This document shows positions 58,014 through 64,000 of a stretch of 64,000 bases of DNA, one piece after another. The stretch comes from Wurfbainia villosa (Eukaryota > Streptophyta > Magnoliopsida > Zingiberales > Zingiberaceae). How positions within the stretch are numbered: position 1 is the stretch's first letter; each line of letters opens with the position of its first letter. The position numbers and the translations under genes were made by a program. Under the pieces are notes generated by a model. That model did no database searches. It was not told the origin of the DNA and saw only the letters and a list, made by a program, of their open reading frames with translations. Location of the stretch: positions 64,942,720-65,006,719 of the forward strand of contig CM046000.1 in the NCBI GenBank assembly GCA_025175895.1, written 5' to 3'.

Positions 58014-58025
58014 GCTTTGATACAA
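58014..58025 (-). other. Primer binding site of G
   Basis: TTGTATCAAAGC on the minus strand (two changes from TGGTATCAGAGC), two bases from the LTR at 58028. Confidence 0.9.
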
Positions 58026-58027
58026 AT

Positions 58028-59467
58028 TGTTGAAGATTCGTTGGCCGCTAGAGGGGGGGTGAATAGAATTTTGAAATGTGTCGATGGAATTCGTTTGCGA
58101 TGCTTGCTACAAATGATTAGTGCGCAGCGGAAGTAAAGCAATAACAATATACAAACATGCAAACACAACTATGTAACGTGATTCGGAACCGAATGGTTCC
58201 TACTCCACGGATTGGGCTCTAAAAGCCCTGGCAATGCTAACACGCACTACTAATCACAAATACTCCTTCTCGGAACAATCCGAAGGTGGAGAAACCTTGT
58301 ACAAGTAATCTCACAACAATAATAAATAAAATACAAGGAAATACAAGTAAGCTACACAAATACAAGTAAGGAAAACCTTTACAAATGTGAACTTGATTGC
58401 TTGATCTGTGATTGCTTGAATCATGGTTGAAGACCCTAATTTACACCAGCAAATCGCCTCAACAATGCTTAAGAAATCGCTACTCCAAACCTCCTCCACG
58501 AGCTCCATTTAAAGCTACTGCCTGGGCTAGAAATCACCTATCAGTTGATTGGTTGGGACCATCAGTCGACTAATGACACTATTACTGTGAGACAATAGTG
58601 CAATCCACTTTGGAAAAATCCAACAGATAGGACATCAGTCGACTGATCGAGCCTTCACTCGACTGCTAATCCCAGCAGTCGAGTCCGACTCCATTTTGTA
58701 TCCGAAATATCGAGCACCAGTCGACTAATTACAAGATTAGTCGACTGCTAGGGCACTCCCCGCAGTCAAACCCTAGTTGACTCATACCAGTCGACTGCCA
58801 CATGGTACCAGTCGACTGATACACCTTAAACATGAGGATTTAACCCAAGTATGGTTCCCCCATACTTGCTAGACCACCCTTAGCCTAGACCTAAGCCTTC
58901 TAGCCACCTCCGTCAGCCTTGCATCTATCGGATCCCTCCAAGTCATCCATGACTTGTTCATCCATATGCTAGCCTTTAGGTGCTTCCATCGGCTATGTCA
59001 TGCTAACGGTGTCTACACCGCCAAGGCACATTGGACTTAGACTACCAAGACTCCGCTTGGACTTTTCGTCAACCATTGGACTTATGCTGCGAAGACTGCG
59101 CTTGGACTTTACACCGCTAATATCAAACCCCTTGGACTTCTCAAATGCCAAGACTCATGCTTGGACTTTCCCTTGCCAACCCATGTTGGACTTTCCATGC
59201 CAAGACCCATGCTTGGACTTTACATGCCAAGTACTCAAGACTTGAACTTTCCATGACATGGTCAACTCCAGTCAACCATCAACATCCCCTCGAGCCAAAC
59301 TTGAGTCCGGTCAATCATTGCCCGGGTCGATTGTGCCAATAATCTCCCCAAAACTTATCAGACATCAATGTCAAACATCAATGTCAAACTTCCATGTCAA
59401 ACATCAAAACATCACTCGAGTCAAACTCGAGTCCGGTCAATCGTGACCTGGGCCGATTACACCAACA
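58028..59467 (-). repeat. 5' LTR of G (1,440 bp)
   Basis: Pairs with 42889-44432. It has CAGTCGACTG at 58636, 58788 and 58809. It is shorter than the other LTR because repeat units and modules differ in number. The TSD ctttg follows. Confidence 0.92.
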
Positions 59468-59472
59468 CTTTG

Positions 59473-60032
59473 GACTTTCTTGTCAAGTATCCATACTTGG
59501 ACTTTCACTGCCAAGACTATACACTTGGACTTAGGTGGCCAAAACTACACCCTTGGGCTTTTCATTTGCATCCAAACTTGGACTTTCACCACCAAGACTA
59601 CACACTTAGACTTACGTAGCCAAGATTACACCCTTGGATTTTCCATTTGCCAAGTATCCAAACGTGGACTTTCACCGCCAAGACTACACTCTTGGACTTA
59701 CGTAGCCAAGACTACACCCTTGGACTTTCCATTTGCCAAGTATCCAAACTTCGACTTTCCATTGCCAAGTATCCATACTTACACTTTCCCTCGAGTCTCA
59801 CCCGAGCTTGGTTAACCATGAACTGTGGTCGATTGCTCCAACAATCTCCTCATCACAATCTCCCCCATATGACCTTGGATATCCCAATCATCCACTAGTC
59901 ATATGGTCAAACCATAAACACATTAACAATCTCATTGTCAATCCCATTATTAAACCTATTATCAAATATCAAAATCCTACTCGAGTCCCACTTGAGTCCA
60001 GTCAATTGTGACCTAGGTCGATTGCACTAACA
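59473..60032 (-). repeat. 5' LTR of F, outer part
   Basis: Continues 42888. It is mostly the CTTGGACTTT hairpin array (59473-59790), then ends GATTGCACTAACA at 60032. Together with 41778-42888 it gives about 1.67 kb. Confidence 0.85.
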
Positions 60033-60037
60033 AAATA

Positions 60038-61128
60038 GGAGGTTGAAGAACCCTCTACCTCTAGAATTGAGGGGGAGAAGATTAGATCCTCAACACCGGA
60101 ACAAGAAAAAGCTTCTACATCCGGAAGAGATGTAGAGAAAGCTCACGATTCCCCTACCAAGCTAGGTAACTCAAATGCATGTATTAAAAATAAAAATCGT
60201 ATTATGTGTTTTGAGTGTAGGAAACAAGGACACTATAAGAACAAGTGTCCAAAAAGAGTCAAGAAGATGACTCAAGCACCTAAGGCCAAGGAGAAGGTAA
60301 GGGAGGTCAGAGCCTCGATACAAAAAGGCAAGGAGCATATAGTATGCTTCTGGTGCCAACAAAAGGGAACTTTAGAAGACAATGTCCAAGGGGGAGTCGA
60401 CTTAGGAAGGACAAAGGAGAGAGCTCACACGTAGGGGGAGCTCCCAAGGCTAAGGTAACATTTAACAATGCACCTTCAATATTTCACAATGAAAAGCATG
60501 CTTATAATACACTTGCAATTGTTTATAAGAAGCATGATAGAAATAAATATTTTTGCTTAAGTGCTAAATATCATGAATTTAAATCTAAGGACAAATCTAG
60601 AACCATTAACTCTAGAATCCCACCTAAGGATAGGAAAAATGACAAAAATCTAGGTAATAACCCTAAGAAGGGTAGGCATATACCTATAAAGAAGGAAAAT
60701 GCCTAAAAGAAAAATGAAACATCAAAAATTGAGAAATTAGAGTTAGAAAATTAAGCTTTAATGTCAAAGCTTAAAAAAATGGAAAATACCCTAAAAAGAA
60801 TAAAAAATATGATTCAAGTGTCAAATAGGCAAAATTTAGATTCTATGAGGCAAGACCTACCTAAGGACAAGAAGGGTTTGGATCACAAACCTAAGTCCAA
60901 GGTAGATAAACCTACATATCATAATGTTCCATTTAACTATGGAACAAATACTAGGTTCCAAGGAGCAAGGTCACAAGGGAAGTTATCCCTGAGGTTGATC
61001 ATGATAGGTGTCTAATGGCTAAGGTTTCCAAGGAGCCTAGGAAAGTCATTAAGAAGGTTGCAAGGGAAGCCATCCCTAGAGTTGACCTAAACAAGACCAC
61101 AATGACCAAGGCCTCTAAACCTTGGAGG
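60038..61128 (+). pseudogene. gag: Gag of E, second part
   Basis: Resumes with E-V-E-E-P-S-T-S-R-I-E-G-E, the acidic tract matching A. Knuckle 1 near 60203 is intact (C-F-E-C-R-K-Q-G-H-Y-K-N-K-C). Knuckle 2 near 60350 starts C-F-W-C-Q-Q-K-G and is frameshifted. The C-terminal basic region continues with shifts (stops near 60703 and 60753) and is cut at T-K-A-S-K-P-W-R by the LTR at 61129, before the W-V-P-K end. Confidence 0.85.
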
Positions 61129-62505
61129 TGTTGGTGCAATCGACCTAGGTCATAATTGACCAGACTCAAGTGGGACTCGAGTAGGATTTTGATGTATGAA
61201 AATGGAATTTGAGTGTGGAGGATAATATGACTATGAGATGGTATGTGACATCCATAGTCATGGTAGTTAAGTAAGGAAAGTCCAACTGGAAGTTGACAAG
61301 GGAAGTCCAGGTTGGTCAAGGTTGACCAGATACCTTGCACGAGGAGAGTGAAGTCCTAGTAGGTCAAGTGTGATTGGATGACTAGGCAAGTGATGTCCTA
61401 ACGAGTCAAGGAGACTGTGCTTGGCAAGGGAAGGCCCGGATGATCAGGGAGATCGAGCTTGGTAGTAGAAGTCCTAGCAGATCACGGTTGACTGGATGCT
61501 AGGCAAGCAACGAAAGTCCAAGTATGGATACTTGGCAAAGGAAAAGTCCAAGGATGGAGCCTTAGCAATGGAAGTCCCGAAGGCACGACCTCTGGTAATG
61601 AAGAAGTACTAGAGGCATGAACTCTTGGAAAAGGTAGACCCATTACCTTGACGAAGTCGACTGAAGCACTTGAAGGCTAGCACAAGGGGGGATGAGTCAT
61701 GGAAGACTCGGATGGATCCTAGAGGTGTGAGGTTGATGGAAGTGTCTTGAAGGCTTAGGTCTAGGATAAGGGTACTTAGTAGCATGACTAAGTCGATGGA
61801 AGCACTCGAAGGCTAGTATGAAGGGTGAAGGAGTTATGGGGGACTCGGATGGATCCTGAGGGCATGAGGTTGATGGAAGTGACTTAAAGTCTTAGGTCTA
61901 TGATAAGGGTGAGTGCCAAGTATGAAGCAATTATAATTGATGTGTTAAACCTCGGTTCTGAGGTTTAACAGTCGATTGGAGGATTTTCCCAGTCGACTGA
62001 TCCAGTGTGGTCGACTCCCACTATGGGGCTCAAATTTCAGACTGGATGCTCGACACTGTGCGGCTCAAGAAACAACCATGGTGCTCGAAAGTCGACTGCT
62101 GTAGAGTGGCAATCAACTAGCCACTATGAGCTCAGGACTCAGACTAAATGCTGGACACTTGGTGAGTCGGCAAATGAGATAGGTGCTCAACAATCGAGTG
62201 TTGTTGGAGAGTAGTCGACTAACCTCTGATGCTTTAGAAGCCTAAAGGGTGGTTGGGAGATGTGAGAAATAGTAGCTCCAACCGTAGTCGACTGTTGTGG
62301 CAGAGCAGTCAACTGAATGCTTGAAAGCGATAAGTTAAAAGCAAGGCATGCTCGAATAGTGCCTCAACTATGCGGACAACAGTTGACTAGGGTTGTGAGC
62401 AGTCGACTGTTATGTATCCGTTAAGCAGAGATCCAGAGAAACAGCAGTATCAATAGCCATTAGATTCTAGCGGCAGTCAACTGAGGGTGATGAGCAGTCG
62501 ACTGG
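61129..62505 (+). repeat. Sirevirus-type LTR L, 3' part cut by a gypsy element
   Basis: Starts TGTTGGTGCAATCGACC in E gag (left flank ggagg, 61124-61128) and resembles the F and solo LTR starts. It has an AGTCC hairpin array and CAGTCGACTG at 61990, 62400 and 62495. It lacks the CCCCTCTAG tail because the gypsy LTR begins at 62506. Confidence 0.82.
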
Positions 62506-63865
62506 TGATAACTGCTATTTTATCATATTATTTTGGTCCTTAATCTCAATGTTTTTATCCTCTCGAGTGATTAATTATCAATTATTTGCATATTTTATGA
62601 GTTGAATCTATTTTTTGACCTTATTGTAAATTCTCCTAAATTTTGGACTTATATGCAAATTTTATCTATTATTTGTAGGAGATCAAGATGAGCTAATTGA
62701 CTAAACTCGAGTTGGATCAAAGATGGCTTCATCTAGAGTTATAAGGATCATTTTAAGTGGGATCAATCTGAGGCATTCATAAAGATCTGAAGCAATTTAA
62801 TCAAAGGACAAGATCTGATCAATCTGGACCATCCAATGAGATTAGCTTGATATGAGCCATTAATCTAGATCTGAAGCGATGCGGACCATACATTAAGATC
62901 CACACATCTTGGCCATTCATCCAAATCATTTGATCTCGACCACTCATTTAGATCTGATCAGATTCGTCCATCTCAAATTAGAGCAATTCTGGTTGTTGGA
63001 TCAGATCCAGAATTTAATCATAAATAGAAGCTTCTTCTCAATCTCCGCAGCCACGACCTTCACTAATCCAACACCTCCTCCGTTGCTGACCTTCACTAAT
63101 CCACCACCTCCTCCACCACTAACAGCCACCGGAGAAGGGTATTCCACTCCAAAAGCTTCATCGCAGCCACCAGCTTCTTTTCCGATAGCTTATTTTCATT
63201 TCCATCCTCCGAGCATTCCAACCAGCACTTACACAACTTCTATAATTCATTTCTTTTCATCCAGCAGCTTTTCTCTACATCACAGCTTCTCTAGCAGATT
63301 TTGATAAGTTTCAGACAACAATTTTTTTCCATGTGTTGATGTGTTAATTGTTCTTCATGCTTAATTGGTTGAATGATTGTAATCAAAATTACCTTCCATG
63401 TTTAGAATCGCACGCACTTGGTTTAAATTGTTTTATGCTTGCATGATGTTTGAGTAAATGTCTCTTTGAGTAATTAGGTTGTAGTTGGTTAGGTTAGAGT
63501 TAATTTCATGTTTTGCTTTACTCTCATGTTATTCTGCATTTCAATTGTTATTTTAAATTCCTGTACTTTCTCTATGTTTTTAAATGCTCTTGTTTGAATG
63601 CTAGTTTAAGTTTCCTTTAATTTCATCACAATCATAGATTAGAATTTGATTACTTGCATTGTCTTTCGTTTAGTAAGATTAGCCTTTTAAATTCCAAACC
63701 CCTATTTTCAATAGAAAACTCAAAGCAATAATTAGCGATCCTGAGACTATTATTCTGTCGATTACACTCGTTAGGAGACGATCCGAGTCATCTTTATACT
63801 ACATTAGTGTAGAGAGAGTTTGGTAATTAATTTGTAACAGTACCACGACAAAGTCATCGTTATCA
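62506..63865 (+). repeat. LTR of a Ty3/gypsy element (1,360 bp)
   Basis: Ends form a perfect 7-bp inverted repeat, TGATAAC and GTTATCA. A PBS follows. The left flank is actgg (62501-62505); the right TSD lies outside the window. Pyrimidine- and proline-codon-rich stretches at 62909-63304 give an open frame but no recognisable protein. Confidence 0.88.
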
Positions 63866-63870
63866 AAATT

Positions 63871-63888
63871 TGGCGTCGTTGTCTGGGA
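63871..63888 (+). other. Primer binding site of the gypsy element
   Basis: TGGCGTCGTTGTCTGGGA, five bases after the LTR, close to the TGGCGCCGTTGCCGGGGA-type site of many plant Ty3/gypsy elements, with three changes that look like C to T or G to T decay. Confidence 0.85.
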
Positions 63889-64000
63889 ATGCAATGATGC
63901 TTAGTATACTTAGGATTGTTTGTCCATTTTTCTAAAAAAAAAAGTCAAAAATAAAAATTTTTGTTTAGGGTTGCATTATTTTATTTCTTTTAATTCCATG
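63889..64000 (+). mobile_element. Start of the gypsy internal region
   Basis: AT-rich leader; no coding sequence before the window ends. Confidence 0.7.

Larger units (their letters stand above)
42889..59467 (-). mobile_element. Gag-only copia element G, interrupted by T2
   Basis: LTRs 42889-44432 (3') and 58028-59467 (5'), PBS 58014-58025, an open gag 56277-57962, and a 3' noncoding region split by T2. The TSD ctttg is perfect (42884-42888 and 59468-59472). Without T2 it measures 6,605 bp and has no pol. It sits in the CTTGG hairpin array of the F 5' LTR. Confidence 0.93.
35090..60032 (-). mobile_element. Gag-only copia element F, interrupted by G and a solo LTR
   Basis: LTRs: 35090-36742 (3') and 41778-42888 plus 59473-60032 (5'). 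PBS 41764-41775, broken gag, long noncoding region, no pol. The flanks show that one E gag was split: the frame before 35090 continues after 60037. The 5-bp flanks differ (gaaga 35085-35089, aaata 60033-60037), so the TSD has decayed or one flank was altered. Without inserts it measures about 6.9 kb. Confidence 0.82.
34570..61128 (+). mobile_element. Gag-only copia element E, interrupted by F
   Basis: It begins with a PBS-like site at 34572-34583 after the shared LTR, then gag in two pieces (34645-35089 and 60038-61128) split by F. It ends where another LTR inserted at 61129 in the last part of gag. Its own 3' noncoding region and 3' LTR are not in the window. Confidence 0.78.

Noticed and set aside
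62909..63304. Proline-rich frame of 131 codons
   Set aside because: Lies wholly inside the gypsy LTR; pyrimidine-rich low complexity, no domain.
1..64000. Host protein-coding or tRNA/rRNA genes
   Set aside because: Every coding segment with recognisable motifs is retroelement gag, pol or the S third frame; I saw no tRNA-like box pairs or rRNA sequence apart from the primer sites.

Overview
The window is plant nuclear DNA made entirely, as far as I can see, of LTR retrotransposons inserted into one another. No host gene, tRNA or rRNA gene was recognised. The signs of a plant are Ty1/copia elements with initiator-Met primer sites of the TGGTATCAGAGC type, Sirevirus-type LTR ends (CTATTCACCCCCCCTCTAG), and a Ty3/gypsy LTR with a TGGCGTCGTTGTCTGGGA primer site. 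I cannot name the species; a large, repeat-rich angiosperm genome (possibly a monocot) is an inference.

The layout can be solved because most elements keep matching 5-bp target-site duplications (TSDs). Left edge: a rearranged LTR (element U, 1-2214). Base layer: two gag-only copia elements (A, then E) in tandem, sharing one LTR (5071-5352 plus 33299-34569). First stack: an old autonomous Sirevirus, S (5353-33293, TSD gtctt), sits in that shared LTR. A gag-only element B on the minus strand (13453-28676, TSD tcctc) sits in the third reading frame of S. An internally inverted Ty1/copia element T (18055-27739, TSD acctt) sits in the 5' LTR of B. Second stack: gag-only element F (35090-60032, minus) splits the gag of E. 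F carries a solo LTR (38627-40089, TSD cttct/cttcc) and, in its own 5' LTR, the gag-only element G (42889-59467, minus, TSD ctttg). G carries T2 (45514-55482, plus, TSD gactt), a relative of T. T2 carries a solo LTR of the B family (49951-51234, TSD ataca) in its integrase region. Right edge: another Sirevirus-type LTR (61129-62505) cut by a Ty3/gypsy LTR (62506-63865).

Functionally there are three groups. S is the only element with Sirevirus gag, pol and an extra third frame, and it is broken by stops and frameshifts. A, B, E, F and G are non-autonomous elements with only gag (the TR-GAG type). Their coding sequence stops at the same W-V-P-K/R motif where the gag of S stops. The Gag ORFs of B (576 aa) and G (561 aa) are still open. 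T and T2 are a different copia lineage.

The most unusual signals lie outside the genes. A subterminal noncoding module with a hairpin is shared by autonomous S and gag-only A, F and G. The 10-bp palindrome CAGTCGACTG occurs about 29 times, only in Sirevirus-type LTRs and their subterminal regions. In two LTR pairs this palindrome is replaced by CGATCG-type modules. A, E, F and G share a Gag that lacks the second half of the capsid-like domain but has two zinc knuckles.
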